Shown: positions 1 to 12,058, counted from the first letter of the stretch. The stretch: DNA of 64,000 nt from Astragalus membranaceus (GCA_039519185.1 CM076849.1:65020834-65084833), one strand, 5' to 3'. The notes: generated by a model not told the origin, from the sequence alone. Numbers and translations: made by a program.

Positions 1-189
1 AAAATTTTAATTTTTTTCTCCGAAATCGGCTTATACTCTTATTGATAATCTACTATCACCTCTTATTGATAATCTACTATCTATCTATTACTATCTACTA
101 TAATCTACTAATCAACTAAAATAATCAATTGAAACTACGAGATAACTGCAATGATATATAAAAAATAAAAAATCTATTTATACAAACAA
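1..189 (+). repeat. Interior fragment of a Helitron-family repeat
   Basis: This AT-rich stretch reads the same way as 560-725, inside the next element: an A/T run, a CCGAAATCGG motif, repeated ATTGATAATCTACTAT and a closing GATAACTGCAATGATATA unit. It is therefore part of a second copy of the same repeat, cut off by the window edge. It holds no coding sequence. Confidence 0.55.
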
Positions 190-1480
190 ACTTCGTATGA
201 AATTACCAGTTTGGATCTCTTATAACAAGACACATATCTAATTTAAAGGTAAAATTGTCCTTACCCTCTCTTTCTTTTTCTTCTTACACTCTCTTTCTTC
301 CTTTTTTTCTCTTTCTTCTTACAATCTCTTTCCTCCTTTTCATTTTTCTCTTACACTCTCTTTCTTCCTATTTTCTTTTTACTTTACTTTTACTTTTCCT
401 ATAAACAATTCTTCTCTTTCTTTTATCACCTCACTTTAATTTTTTTAACCAAATTTCTAAATTTATACAAACACTTCTCTACTAAAATTACCTATAAAAA
501 TGTAAATGAGTCACACTAAAAAACAAAAAAAAAACTATCAACTTTTTGAAAAAAAGTTATCACCTTAAATTTTTTTTCTTTCCGAAATCGGTTTACACTC
601 TTATTGATAATCTACTATCACATTGATAGTCTATTATCTATTTTTACTATCTACTAAAATCTACTAATCAACTAAAATAATCAATTGAAACTACGAGATA
701 ATTGCAATGATATATAAAAAAAAACACGGGACAACTGCAGTGATATATAAAAAAACACAGGATTAATATTTGTCATTGATAATTAAAATTTGTGAAGACT
801 TTTATAAACCTACTATCTAAAAAACAAGAAGATTTAATGACTATTTAAACTACTGATTAGTATTTAAAACAAATATTTCTTATTGATAATCTACTAATCA
901 ACCAAAATAATCAATTGAAACTCTGAGATAACTGCACTAATATATAAAAAACATGGGATAACTGAATGGATATATAAAAAAATACGAGATTATTATTTGT
1001 CATTGATAATTAAAATTTTTGAAGACTACTACTACAAACCTACTATCTAAAAAACAAGAAAACTTAATGACTATTTAAACTACTAATTAATATTTAAAAC
1101 AAATATTTCTTATTGATAATCTACTATCTAACTTTTACTATCTACTATAATCTACTATTCAACTAAAATAATCAATTGAAACTACAAGATAACTGCACTG
1201 ATATATAAAAAAAACACGGGATAACTACAGTGATATTTAAAAAACACGGGATTAATATTTGCCATTTATAATTATAATTTTTGAAAACTACTATAAACCT
1301 ACTATCTAAAAAAACAAGAAGGCTTAATGACAATTTAAACTGATTAATATTTAAAACACACATGAAAAATATTTGTCACTAATACCTAAAAAAGGACAAA
1401 TAATTGTCATTTTATATATAAAAAAACACGGGATAAATATTTCTTATTGATATTCTACTATCTATCTTTTACTATCTACT

Positions 1481-2661
1481 CACTACAAGATAAAAGGCAT
1501 TTTGCAACAACAAAAGTCTTTGCCAAATGTTTAAAGTTACTGAGAAAATTGCTTCTTTCAACAAGGTACCTTAAGTCCTGTTGTGAAAAGTTTTGCAAAA
1601 ATATCTAAAGTTGTTGTTGTTACTAATGCTTTAGCAATGATAATTATCGCTGACATTTGAGTATTTTGTCATTGCCATAAGTATGTTGAGGTAACAAATA
1701 TAATTGTTGTCTTAACAAGTTTATCTCAACAACCAAAGTCGCTGCAATATAATGATTAAATTAAATGATTATAATAATTTTTTTCTCATCAATAAAATTT
1801 TAATATTTGCTATTTTTCTTAATAATAAAAGTTATAGTTATAAATTTAAATTTCCAATAAATTTAATGTTATTTTACTCTACCAATAAATTTGATAAAAT
1901 ATTATTTTCGGTATTATTTGTCATTTAAACATATACTAACATTTTTTGTGATTAAGAAACCTTTAGAATTGCTAATTTTATTTAGTAAATTCAAATGGCG
2001 TTTATTTAAATTTTATTTTTGAAATTAAAATCATTCATAAAAAATTGGCTTTTGAGCATTCACTTATTAGCATGGGTTCCTGAGAGTGAGTTTACATTGT
2101 TTTCTTTAAGTAGTGCTCAATTATTCTAATAAAATTGCAAATTAACTTTCAAAGATCCGACACCTACTTTCTTCCATGACTCTTCTCTTATATCTTTTCT
2201 TCCTTTAGAACCTTTCTTCTTTGCACTAGTATTTTTGGAAGCTTAGACCCCTTCAATTATGGCTTTGGCATTCAGGGTGCATAGGGGAACAACTAAATTA
2301 GAGAAAGTAGCCAAATGTGGAAGAAAACAAGAATAAAGAGTTTCACCGGTGAAAGATTTAATTTGCTCTTTCACTCTAGAAGCACCCCAATTGTTGTATC
2401 ATTCCCAACAATAATTTATGTTGTTAGCAAAAATTGTGTTATTCCCAACAACAAGTTATGTCATTGTCAAAAACTCTTATTATTTCCCATGACTTTATTT
2501 GTGTTTGGGATAAGTCCTTTTCCCAACAAGAAGGATATTGTTGAGGAAAAAAAATTCTTTTTGCAACGACTTGAAAACGTTATTGCTACATGCATATAAT
2601 TACCATCAAGTTTATTGTTGTTACGAAAAAGTCACTGCCTAATGTCTTTATTCTTGTAGTG
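1481..2661. mobile_element. Non-autonomous CACTA (En/Spm) element inside the Helitron
   Basis: The element starts CACTACAAGA and ends with its exact reverse complement TCTTGTAGTG. It is flanked on both sides by the trinucleotide ACT (1478-1480 and 2662-2664), the 3-bp duplication typical of CACTA elements. The 1181-bp interior has no transposase and only short open frames. Both subterminal zones are rich in AACAAC/GTTGTT words, the likely binding motifs of the helper protein. It interrupts the Helitron repeat, so it inserted later. Confidence 0.88.
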
Positions 2662-2701
2662 ACTATAATCTACTAATCAACTCAAATAATTAATTAAAAT
2701 T

Positions 2702-2890
2702 ATGAGATAACTGCACTGATACATAAAAAAACACGGGATAACTGCACTGATATATAAGAGAATACGGGGATAACTACAATGATATATATAAAAACACAGG
2801 ATAACTGCACTGATATATAAAAAAAACACGGAATAACAACACTGATATATAAAAAACACTGCACTGATATATAAAAAAACATGGGATAAA
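2702..2890 (+). repeat. Minisatellite of about 31 bp inside the Helitron
   Basis: About six imperfect copies of a unit containing GGATAACTGCACTGATATAT follow each other. Scattered single copies occur at about 700-760, 940-990 and 1185-1260, and in the second Helitron at 54740-54800 and 54975-55040. The array lies near the 3' end of the element. Confidence 0.75.
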
Positions 2891-3061
2891 TGCACATATT
2901 GTTTTTAAATGATACTTTTACATTTTTAGATTTTAATATTTATCTATTTTTTATTTGAAACTCTTTTTTTATCAACTTTAAATTTGTTTTTATTTTCACG
3001 GAGTAATATTTAGACTATTTAAATACCGTCTAAATTCATTCATAAAAAGAACACGACAGCA

Positions 3062-3089
3062 CCGTGCGTATGCACGGATATCCTACTAG
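3062..3089 (+). other. Helitron 3' terminus: hairpin plus CTAG
   Basis: The sequence CCGTGC-GTAT-GCACGG forms a perfect stem-loop and is followed 12 bases later by the terminal CTAG, then T. This is the transposition-termination structure expected for Helitrons. The copy at 54532-54560 has a matching 7-bp stem with one loop change. Confidence 0.85.
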
Positions 3090-3111
3090 TTAAATAATAT
3101 TGCAAATACAT

Positions 3112-3169
3112 TGTCCCGACTCCCGAGTCCTAACACGTTTTGTCCCGACTCCCGAGTCCTAACACGTTT
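3112..3169 (+). repeat. Two tandem copies of a 29-bp unit
   Basis: A unit starting TGTCCCGACTCCCGAGTCCT occurs at 3112 and again at 3141 with no mismatches seen. It lies just outside the Helitron end and looks like a local slippage or gap-repair duplication. Confidence 0.8.
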
Positions 3170-3458
3170 TTGTGTGTAAATACTGTCTGCCTTACGATTC
3201 TTCTTGTCACTAGCCCTGCTATTGTCCATTTTGATTGGTTATAGCCCTTACACAAACTTGTTTCTCCTAAAGCTTCTTTCTGGTGTAATCTTTTTGTTGT
3301 ATAGTCACACATTTCCTATAGGTTTTTATTTTTTTGCTGTGTTCTTTCGGTTAATTATAGCTAGTTTTTGCACTACGTTCAGATTAGTCTGGCAAGCTCT
3401 CATTTGTAGAACAATATATATTTGGTCATGACAATGTATTTTAGAAACCAAACATGAT

Positions 3459-3649
3459 AACCAACGCGGTTGGCTCGGATGGTCTTGTCCGCTGAGTCCT
3501 GTTGGGGGTTGGCAGGGTTTGCTCCCCTGTTTGATTCCCAGGGTTGGAGATTTCAATTCGGTGCAGATTAGTCTTTCGTTGTCAGCGTTGGGACACTGCA
3601 TGGTTTGGGGCGATACCTCCGTCGGTGCCCGCCACTCACCAAAAAAAAA
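3459..3649 (+). mobile_element. tRNA-derived SINE
   Basis: The element begins with a tRNA-like head containing an A-box-like TGGCTCGGATGG and a B-box-like GTTTGATTCCC, and ends in a run of ten A's. It is bounded by a 16-bp target-site duplication, AGAAACCAAACATGAT at 3443-3458 and the same with one mismatch at 3650-3665. The internal pol III promoter implies + orientation. It does not encode protein. Confidence 0.88.
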
Positions 3650-3929
3650 AGAAACCAAATATGATCATGTGCTACTAGTAAAATACAATCAAGCACAGGA
3701 GTTTGAGAGAATTGGCTGAAGGCAACTGATATTGAAATTGGTGGTCGGTAGTTTTCCTTCGTTCAAACTCTTAGGTCCTAGCCATGGATTCGGCCAAGGG
3801 TTTGAGCAAGTTTTTTGATTCCTTGTTCTTCAAGTGATTGCGTCAATGAGGGAACTCTGCTCTTTGACTGTGGGTATCCTGACTCCTCTAGAAAGGGCCA
3901 GGTTAGGTAAGAGGGGACTGCGAGGGCTG

Positions 3930-4688
3930 GATTATACTACTGGCTAATGCATAAAAATAAAGATGAATGCGATAAAGAAGATAGATAAAAATAAACGTAG
4001 AGTTTGATTTGATTGATGTCTTTCTATACAATTACTCTCCTATTTATATACATAGGCCCTCGTCGGCCACTACTCGAGCCAACATTTGCCTACCGTTGAA
4101 TTAATCAAGATCAACGCACTACATTACATCCAGACCCTAAAAACTAGGAAGCACTCTTCCACTAGCACGGGTAGTGGGGTCAAAATATCTTCACTTCCAC
4201 TTCTACGGCGCTTCTCCACGTTGCCTTAACCGCTCCAACGTCTAAATGTGTCCACGTGCGTTGAATGCTTGCTCCCAAAGCAAGCTTTTTTACCTCGGCC
4301 AACTCCTCATGCCCACTTCCCATAAATTTAGGAAGGTGGTTGTCGTAGCTTGGCTTGGCCTTTCTCCATTATACTTACTTTAATAAATCATATAATTATT
4401 TAATAAATAATTATATGAACACATTAAGACCAAGTATTAACCTCCAAGTCTATATAAACTTAGTAGCCACGTCAAGCCGATTTGTCTCGGCCGAGTCTTA
4501 CCTCGACCAATCAGGCGTCAGCCGAGTAGGCACCTCAGCTGTTTATCTTAGCCATGTAGTCATGTATAGTCAATTTAGACCCCAAGCAGCTAAAATTTCT
4601 ATTTTTGCCGACGAGAATCAGTCTTCGGCCCTCAGCTAGCCGATTCTACGCCAGCCGAGTAGCCCCTCGGCAAAAACGGGTGTCAACA
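3930..4688 (-). mobile_element. Probable gypsy-type solo LTR or LTR remnant
   Basis: On the minus strand the segment opens TGTTGACACCCG and continues through GC-rich GCCGAG-containing sequence; a TATA-like stretch is present. The far end is uncertain: a TG at about 3941 fits a CA end on the minus strand, but no matching target duplication was found. Sequence 3666-3930 between the SINE and this segment shows no gene. The style resembles Tat/Ogre-group LTRs, by inference only. Confidence 0.45.
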
Positions 4689-4970
4689 GGTAGTAAACTA
4701 GGTTGTGCTTTGATGATTTTCAAGCACAGGACTGTCCAATGTTTGGTTTCTAAAATACATTAATCAAACACCAAGTGTGACATCTTGGTTAACTCCTCAA
4801 ATCAGCTATGTTCTATTTAATTTCTATCCTACAAGACCTGACTTAAGTGGCATTGTAAGGTATCATTAATAATTCACCCTATTAGATTCGTCTTTGTTGA
4901 TTCTTTAATTTCCATCCCAAAAAACCTGAAATTTCTAATTCTCTCATGGATCTAGTAAATTTAAGGCAAA

Positions 4971-5323
4971 ATTACTCCGAGATCCTTTAAGTTATTTAAT
5001 TGTACCAAATTGGTCTTTTGTGTTTCTTTTTTCAAACTTAGGTCCTTTAAGTTTTACAACATTAATAATGTTGACATCTTTTTACAAGTTCTGTTAACTC
5101 TGTTAAAAACGTTTACACCAGAGGTCCTTTAATTTTTTTTAAAAAGGCTAACGATGTAAACGTTTTCTAACTTAAAGGATCTAAGTGGTATGAAATAAAC
5201 TTAAAGGTCCAACTTGTTACAATTAAATAACTTAAAAGACCTAAGTGATACGAAAAAACTTAAATGACCAACTTACAATTAAATAACTTAAAGGACATCT
5301 GGTATAATTTAGCCTATTTTATT
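4971..5323. mobile_element. Foldback MITE, about 350 bp
   Basis: The two ends are inverted copies of each other over more than 50 bases: CCTTTAAGTTATTTAATTGT occurs near the left end and its reverse complement near the right end, with GGCAAAATTA / TAATTTAGCC at the tips. The interior repeats AACTTAAAGGACCT-like words in both directions. It has no coding capacity. Possible Mutator-type; no clear 9-bp duplication was confirmed. Confidence 0.65.
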
Positions 5324-5432
5324 TAGGTGAGAAAAGTATAGAGTTGCATGATGACGCCATATTTCTCGTAAAGGAAAAATATTTGACCGATTTATGCACT
5401 TACAAAGAGAGTTTACTTTTACCTTGCTTTAA

Positions 5433-6047
<615 letters not shown>

Positions 6048-6169
6048 TAATCTACTTTTTTTGTAGATAAGCACACCCTTAATCTACTCTATTCTCACAG
6101 CTTTCTCTCTTCCCCCAATCTCTCTTCTCCCTTTCTCTTTCTCTCTTCCCTCTTTCTCTTCTCATATGT

Positions 6170-6780
6170 TCTGTACCTAGCGGTCGTTCAGTGGCTGTTG
6201 CCGTTCAAGTGGTATACCAAAGTGATCCCGGGAGGGGTACCTGTGATGCCACTCTGACACTCAAGTCAGTATTGAGAATAGAAGAGTGTCGCAGGGAATG
6301 AGAATGTACCTCTTTTTGGCTATGCAAGCCAATATTTATAAGGATTCGTGCTAGCTCTGAGTCATTGGATCGATCAGATGAATCTGAGACGTTGAGGCAT
6401 AATAGACATAAATGGGTTGATTTATTGTGGATATGGATCAAGCTATTGGGCTTAATTATAATCCAGGTCCAATTTCTGGAATGAGTCTCTTGACCAAGTC
6501 CAGAACAGTTAGCCCCAAAGCCGAGATTATTCCGAATGATGGTCTTGGCTTGAAGTCTTTGTTGACATTGTAGTTGTCGGCCAATCCACTTCTGCAGGTT
6601 GTCTTGGATCGCCTCGGCGAGCTGGCTTGTTGCTGCCGAAAGTGTCATTGCCCCTGGGAGCACCTGGTAGTTCGTTGTAATGAAGCGTCTTCTTACCGCC
6701 TAGTAACTGTGTTCATGGCTTTAGTCAAGGAGGTGAACTCTTATCCTTTGCAAAATCAAAACCACTCCACGAGAGTGAGA
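6170..6780 (-). mobile_element. Tat-like LTR fragment
   Basis: On the minus strand a TATA box (CCTTATAAATATT, near 6340) is followed by sequence resembling the end of the Tat LTRs at 14004-14378 and 53804-54177: ACTGACTTGAGTGTCAGAGT, then GGTACC-containing sequence. No matching internal region, PBS or target duplication was found, so it is a solo or truncated LTR. Its outer limits are approximate, and it is clearly diverged from the larger Tat element here. Confidence 0.45.
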
Positions 6781-7426
6781 GATGAGACTCAAAGAGTGAG
6801 AGAGAGGGAGAACGCGGCTAAGACCCCAAGGTCCCCCGCTTGTGCCTGTCTCCGTGCCTGGTGGCTGAGACCATAGGGTCTCGTCGTGCTGTCTAAGTTC
6901 CGCGCCCATCTTGGAGCGTGGGGGCCGAGACCGTAGGGTCTCGCCCTTCTGCTTGCTTGTCGCGCCTGCCTTGTAAACAATTTAAAGAATAAAAAACCCA
7001 TATGTGATGGGTCTAAGTGAAGCAAATGATTTAATTCAGATGACTGTAATTAAATGATTTGGATGACTGTAACTAATTGAATTGGATGACTAAAACTATT
7101 ATGCCGAGTTTAGAGAATGAATCTAGTATGATTAGTCAATTGTGTGTTAAATGATGTCCTTTAATTAACACGTGAGGAACGAAGAGTTGTAGGCAGGTGA
7201 CCGTAGAATTAAGTCGCTAGTAGACGAATTTAGAGTGGGAACGGAGTAACTATATGGATTAATGTTTAAAATCAATCCTAGGTGTGGGCGATGCGTAGTA
7301 AATATTAGTGAATGGTAATTGATGAATAGTAGTGAATGGTTACATAAGATTGAAACTAAGGGAGAACTTGGAGGATCTCCGGTGTAATTTAACCTTAAAA
7401 CTAATACTCAAGTTAACTTGACAAAA
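6781..7426. other. No gene seen; GAGACC palindromes
   Basis: This stretch holds no supported gene. A palindromic motif, GAGACC-RTA-GGGTCTCG, appears twice (about 6868 and 6930), each next to CGCGCC- or CGTGC-rich sequence. The rest to 7426 is AT-rich with repeated GGATGACTGTAA-like words. Confidence 0.5.
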
Positions 7427-7639
7427 CCAACATGGGTTGGTCCAAGTGGTAACTGGACTTGGATCCCGCCCCAAGGTTTCGGGTTCGAATATTGGGTGTC
7501 GCAAAAACTTAGTTGGGAAGGGAGAACAACATGGGTCGGCAAAGCCGGGTATTCGTGGCCAGTCAGGTTTCCCGATGTAGATTAGTCACCAGCAAAGCTG
7601 GTGGAAACTACGCACCAATGACTTAACCAAAAAAAAAAT
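7427..7639 (+). mobile_element. tRNA-derived SINE
   Basis: The head contains an A-box-like TGGTCCAAGTGGTAACTGG and a clear B box GGTTCGAATATTG, and the element ends in a run of A's. The duplication GTTAACTTGACAAA (from 7412) recurs as GTTAACTTGACTAAA at 7640. It differs in body sequence from the SINEs at 3459 and 8818. Confidence 0.88.
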
Positions 7640-8817
7640 GTTAACTTGACTAAAGATATGTTTTTTGGTTGATATTTATTAAATAAAATTTGGCTTAAAT
7701 ATGTTTTTAGTTCATGCAAATAACCGGTCATTCGGTTTTAGTCCCTGCAACTTTTTTAAAAAAATATAAATCCCTGCAAATACACATGTTTGCAAATACA
7801 CATGTGTCCATTGAAGTCTTTCTGTTAGTCAATTGCTGAAGTGTCAAATATAAGTTTCATGTGGCTTTTGCCACGTCATTAGTTGTTATTTTATTTTAAA
7901 ATGATGACCTGGATCTCAAATCAAATTAGGAGTTTTTTCATCTTTTCCTTCTTCCTATCTCCAGAATCCCTCTCCTCTCCATCTTCACCACCAAACAAAG
8001 AACACACTCTTCATCTTCACTAGAATCTCTCTCTTCCATCATCATGTAACACAGAACCCTCTCCTCCCTCATTTTTCTTTATTCATTACAAACGCACTAC
8101 CAACAACAACCCTCCCCCACCAAAATGCATATAACATTAACAAATTACAACATTCTCTTCTCTCAATCCCTTATATTCTTTTCATATTTTCACATACCAC
8201 ACCTCCTTTTGAAAACCCTTCCAATCTATCCGCACCAAGTCTTGTTTTTTATCGCAACCAACTATATATACCCTTGATATTAAATGCCCACCATCTCTTT
8301 TTTTTTGCTCGCAACTCTTTTGAAAGCAACCCAACTCTTTTGATCGACACCAACCTCTTTTTTGATCGCTCCACCTTCTTCTGATTTATTTGGATATTTG
8401 TTTTTGCGGAATCTGGTTGTTTGCACTTTTGGGGATTTGTTTGGGGGAATTGAGGTTTTCCATCTCTCTCACCACCATCTCTAGTCTCTCTTTTCCACTA
8501 AAATGCTCCTCTTTATCTTTTTTCTGCTGCTATGGAGGATTAAGGGATGGGATGGAGAAGAAGATGCTTGTTTTTTGAGATGAAATGAGGAAGATGATGA
8601 ACAAACCCTAATAATATTTGGGGATTCATCATTTTATCATAGTCGCCATTTTAAAATTAAATTAAATGAAAAATAATGACTTGGCAGAGCCAATTGGCAT
8701 TTCTGTTAAACAATTCAGCGAAATGCTAATAGAGGCTTAACTGAATGATCAATAAAAAAAATGATATTTGTAGGGATTTATTTAAAAAAAATTTCAGAGA
8801 CTGAAATCAAATGACCC

Positions 8818-9005
8818 AAGAGTGCTTGGATGAGATGGTGTGGGTCTTTTCCGACTTAACAAGGTCTTGGGTTCGAATCCAGACTCAGGAATGCACCAGC
8901 ATTAAATCTTTTGAGGGAGAGCTTTACCATCCATTGTGGTCCTACTCGGCTCGAGGGATTAGTCTCTCCAGTTGCGCGCAGTGGATACCCAGTTCACACA
9001 ACAAA
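8818..9005 (+). mobile_element. tRNA-derived SINE in the right TIR of the Mutator-like element
   Basis: An A-box-like TGGATGAGATGGT and a canonical B box GGTTCGAATCC lie within the first 70 bases. The element ends with a short A-rich tail. The duplication AAATGACCC is at 8809-8817 and 9006-9014. It breaks the TIR, so it is younger than the host element. Confidence 0.88.
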
Positions 9006-9789
9006 AAATGACCCCCTATTTGCAGGGGCGAAAAACGTACACTACAAGAATAAGCCTATATTGCTACGAAACTTTCCCACGGACAACTACCCGTCGCTAA
9101 TTTGCGACGGATTTGCGACGGCAAGTGAAATTGTGCATTGGCGGTAACAATCCCGCTCATAATTTGCGACGGGAAGACATGTTCGTCACTACTTTGCGAC
9201 GGAAGAGGATGTTGGTCGCTAGTTTGCGACGAAGTCTTTGTCGCAAGCCCGTCGCAAATTCAGAATCCCAATTCATTAACCTAGGCACTCTCGTTCTCTC
9301 CCTTTCTATTGTCACTCTCGTTCTCTCCTGCTTCCCTCAGACGCTCTCTCTCTCTTGCGCTCTCCCCAGGTGCTCTCTCTCTCTCTTTGGCTCTCTCTCT
9401 CTCTCTCTCGCGAGCTTCCCTCTCAGTCGCGAGCTTCCCTCTCTCAGTCGCAAGCTTCAGCTTCCCTCTCTGGCTCTCTTAGTCGCGTTATTCAGCTCAC
9501 TCTCGTTCTATCCTCCTTCACTGCTCTCAATCATCGTCCTCCATCGCCCACCATCGCCCACCATCGCCGTCCACCCTCCATCGCCTCCCTTCCTCTCCAA
9601 ACCAAAAACCCTAATCCCCAATCTGTAAATCTGCAATCGCGAGCCCTAATCCCTAATCTCTTCCTCTCCAAACTTTGGTTATGTATTACAATGGAATTTT
9701 GATGTTTTAATTACTAAACTAGATTCAGAGTTGTTATTGTTGTTGATTCTTTTTTTTGGGATTTGAATAATGTTTGTTCATTGAACCAG

Positions 9790-9858
9790 GGAAATGTGGG
9801 GTTGATTTTTACCAAAGGTGACTTGAAGGAAGTTAGCGAAGAGGTTGCTAAGTATAAG
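9790..9858 (+). pseudogene. RPP0: Captured exon of 60S acidic ribosomal protein P0
   Basis: Bounded by AG and GT, this piece translates to GNVGLIFTKGDLKEVSEEVA and KYK. That is a conserved stretch of the large-subunit stalk protein P0, which binds 28S rRNA and carries P1/P2. Only one exon is present, with no start or downstream domain. It is a gene fragment carried by the CACTA element and preceded by a CT-rich, UTR-like region (9290-9700) that may come from the same or another gene. Confidence 0.8.
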
Positions 9859-10395
9859 GTGAAGTGACCTTTCCGCAAGTATCATGTTTTATGTTTGCTT
9901 TATCAGTGTGTCATATGCAATGTTGTTATGATAATCTTGCTCTGATTTAGTTGTGGCATTTTAATTGGATTATCATAATTTATGTTCTTTTTTCAGTTTA
10001 TCATATACAATGTTATGATAATGTTGCTCTGATTTAGTTGTGGTATTTCTATTTGATCTATCATGAGCAAGTTGGGGCCAATGTATAAATTCTGTGATGA
10101 CTGAATTATTCAGCAAAGCATATGATTGGCTTTTGAATTGAATGTCTCTCTTAAGCATGGATAATTGCATTGTCGTTCCTAGATTTGATACTTGTAAATT
10201 CTCAATTTTTCTTTTTATGGTCTTCCTCTGTGTAATGAGATACTGTGGTTGCATCATTTTTTGTTATCATTGATTGTCAACATTCTTTTTATGCGTTTTT
10301 GTTTTGTTTTAAGAACATGTCATTTATGAATTTCATATTTTTGATTTTTATACCATCTAATTTATAATATGTGTAGTTGTGTACTTTGGATATAG

Positions 10396-10446
10396 GCTAA
10401 GGAGATCAGAAGACTTGCTGATAATATGGTACAGTTTGGAAAAGAG
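10396..10446 (+). pseudogene. Captured exon of ribosomal protein L17 (mitochondrial type)
   Basis: An AG/GT-bounded piece translates to AKEIRRLADNMVQFGKE, matching the conserved AKEIRRLADNMVQLGKEG-like motif of bacterial-type L17 in plant organelle ribosomes. It is one exon only, so no functional protein is expected. The join to the next exon-like piece is in frame, but that continuation is not L17 sequence, suggesting a chimera. Confidence 0.65.
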
Positions 10447-10604
10447 GTATGTGCATACATGTTAATGATAATGTTCCCTGTCTGAGATGCTCCTTAAGTT
10501 TACTTGATGCCAACTTCTTCAAGGATAACAGGTAGTTTTGTTGACTTGGGAATTTTTTGTCACTCTGATGTTTGGTTGTGACTAATTCTGCTCCTTTTTT
10601 TTAG

Positions 10605-10826
10605 ATAGAGGAGATTGCTAAGGGTGCAAATGAATTAAATATTCCAATTATAAAAGCCAATCGGGAACTTGTAGCTTCTGAAAATGGAGGACTGCATTGT
10701 CCTTCAGCTTTGTTTTTCAATGCTGATTGGGACCATTCATCAACTCATTGTGCAACCAAAAGGTTCAACTATGCTTCCATCTCTGGGATACAGAGACCTG
10801 AATCTGAAGATATGGCCTTTTTGAGT
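10605..10826 (+). pseudogene. Captured exon of an unidentified gene
   Basis: Following a good polypyrimidine tract and AG, about 74 codons stay open: IEEIAKGANELNIPIIKANR, then a part with GGLHCPSALFFN and WDHSSTHCATKRFNYASI, up to a GT. I do not recognise the family. A second short exon-like piece at about 11030-11075 (GMDAESKLVLLIFREA) follows it. Both may derive from one source gene or from two. Confidence 0.4.
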
Positions 10827-11313
10827 GTGAGTGATCCATTTCTAGGAGACCACTATTAATTTGATTATAAATGTTATAAGTTTGAATATTTTATCATTAA
10901 TAGTTACTATTTCTTCAGTTGTTAGTTTGTTAGTTTGTGTGAATCAAAGTTTGTTGATTCAATTTGTGCGTTTGTGTGAATCAAAGTTTGTTGATTCAGT
11001 TTGTTAGTAATTTATGCTTGTTTTATTAGGGAATGGATGCTGAATCAAAGCTGGTTCTACTAATATTCAGGGAGGCGTATCCTTCTTGCTTTTTCTACCA
11101 TACCGTCATGGTCTCTCCGTGATCATTTTTAATTCCACAGGCTCATGCATTTTATATGTAATTATGTATATAATGGTATTAAAAGGCAACCTCTACTCTC
11201 CTGTTCCTATATTTAAATTTTGCACAAGCCTCTCTTCATAGAGATTTTCATTTTTAGTTTCTATTGAGTTTTGCTAGTGAAGTTAACTTAAATTTCTTTT
11301 ATTCTATTTCAGA

Positions 11314-12058
11314 CCATGGCTAAGTCTTTTGAGGTTACCGAGCTACCAGGTACACAATTCTTTCAGTCTGTTTGTTTCTTTGTTTTTATATGATATATCT
11401 ACCACTTTTCGTTTTCTTAAAGCCATTTTCTTTCATTATATGTTTTATGGGTCTTATATGTAGCATGGTTTTGCAGTTAGGTCAGCCAAGTTTATTGCAC
11501 GCAAACAATGGGTTGTTGCGGGAGCAGATGATATGTTTATTCGTGTATATAATTACAACACAATGGATAAAGTTAAAGTATCTGATTAGGCTAATGATTA
11601 GATAACAATTTTTCTCTTCCTTTAATTTTCTTTGCTTTGATCTCTCTAAAGATACAGAGTCACCTTTACGTTCTTTTCCTGAAGAATCAGCATCTCTATT
11701 TCTGCTCCTCCTTCATGACTTATATTACTAAACCATCTGTCTTTGTAGGGTTGTGATTGGTTGTGATGAAGGTACTATTATGGTCAAACTTGGTCGAGAA
11801 GAACCTGTAGCTAGCATGGACAACGTGGGAAGATCATTTGGGCTAAGCATAATGAGATTCAGACTGTGAATATAAGGAGTGTAGGAGCAGATGTGGAGGT
11901 ATGATAGGCTTATTTTTTGCAGTATTATATGCAAGCAAGAAGTGAAAACTTGATTTTCTATTAGTGACACACTTGAGTACTATGTTTTTTAGATTGGTGA
12001 TGGAGAAAGATTACCATTGGCTGTTAAGGAGTTGGGCACCTGTGATCTCTATCCACAA
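11314..12058 (+). pseudogene. Captured coatomer beta-prime (COPB2) gene fragment
   Basis: Four exon-like blocks match the WD40 N-terminal region of the COPI beta-prime subunit. They are TMAKSFEVTELP (11314-11349), VRSAKFIARKQWVVAGADDM and on (11477-11578), RVVIGCDEGTIMVKLGREEP and on (11749-11898), and GERLPLAVKELGTCDLYPQ (11993-12058). In the real protein the second and third blocks are separated by more than 100 residues, so the middle WD repeats were deleted. The third block has lost one base near 11826, which breaks the frame. Intron remnants remain, so capture was from genomic DNA, not mRNA. Confidence 0.85.

Larger units (their letters stand above)
190..3089 (+). mobile_element. Non-autonomous Helitron, with a CACTA element inserted
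   Basis: The 3' end has the Helitron signature: a 6-bp stem with a 4-base loop (3062-3077), then a short spacer ending in CTAG, then a host T. The reverse-orientation copy at 54532-55535 shares the same hairpin, the same AT-rich body and the same opposite end, which contains AAGACACATATCTAA. The 5' end is placed only by where homology between the two copies starts, near 190; a clean TC start could not be fixed. There is no Rep/helicase ORF, so transposition would need helper protein from elsewhere. The body is interrupted by a CACTA element at 1481-2661 and contains arrays of a roughly 30-bp unit. Confidence 0.75.
3100..4970. repeat. Gene-flank sequence duplicated relative to the DUF2828 3' flank
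   Basis: Three blocks match the region downstream of the DUF2828 gene in the same order and orientation. Block 3165-3205 (CTAACACGTTTTTGTGTGTA and on) matches 59262-59300. Block 3205-3275 (CACTAGCCCTGCTATTGTCC; ACAAACTTGTTTCTCC) matches 59855-59905. Block 4900-4970 (AAAACCTGAAATTTCTAATT; TCATGGATCTAGTAAATT) matches 60595-60650. Between the blocks lie a SINE and LTR-like sequence here, and other insertions there. No DUF2828 coding sequence is seen in this half of the window. Confidence 0.6.

Noticed and set aside
6205..6876. ORFs of 152 and 100 codons on opposite strands
   Set aside because: They lie in LTR-like sequence with a TATA box and resemble no protein domain.
8390..8578. 62-codon ORF in the Mutator-like element
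   Set aside because: It is short, hydrophobic and of biased composition, without similarity I can name; a captured 5' UTR is the likelier source.
9113..9702. ORFs of 171 and 115 codons rich in Ser/Leu
   Set aside because: They cover the CACTA subterminal repeats and a CT-rich leader; two frames are equally open, pointing to composition.
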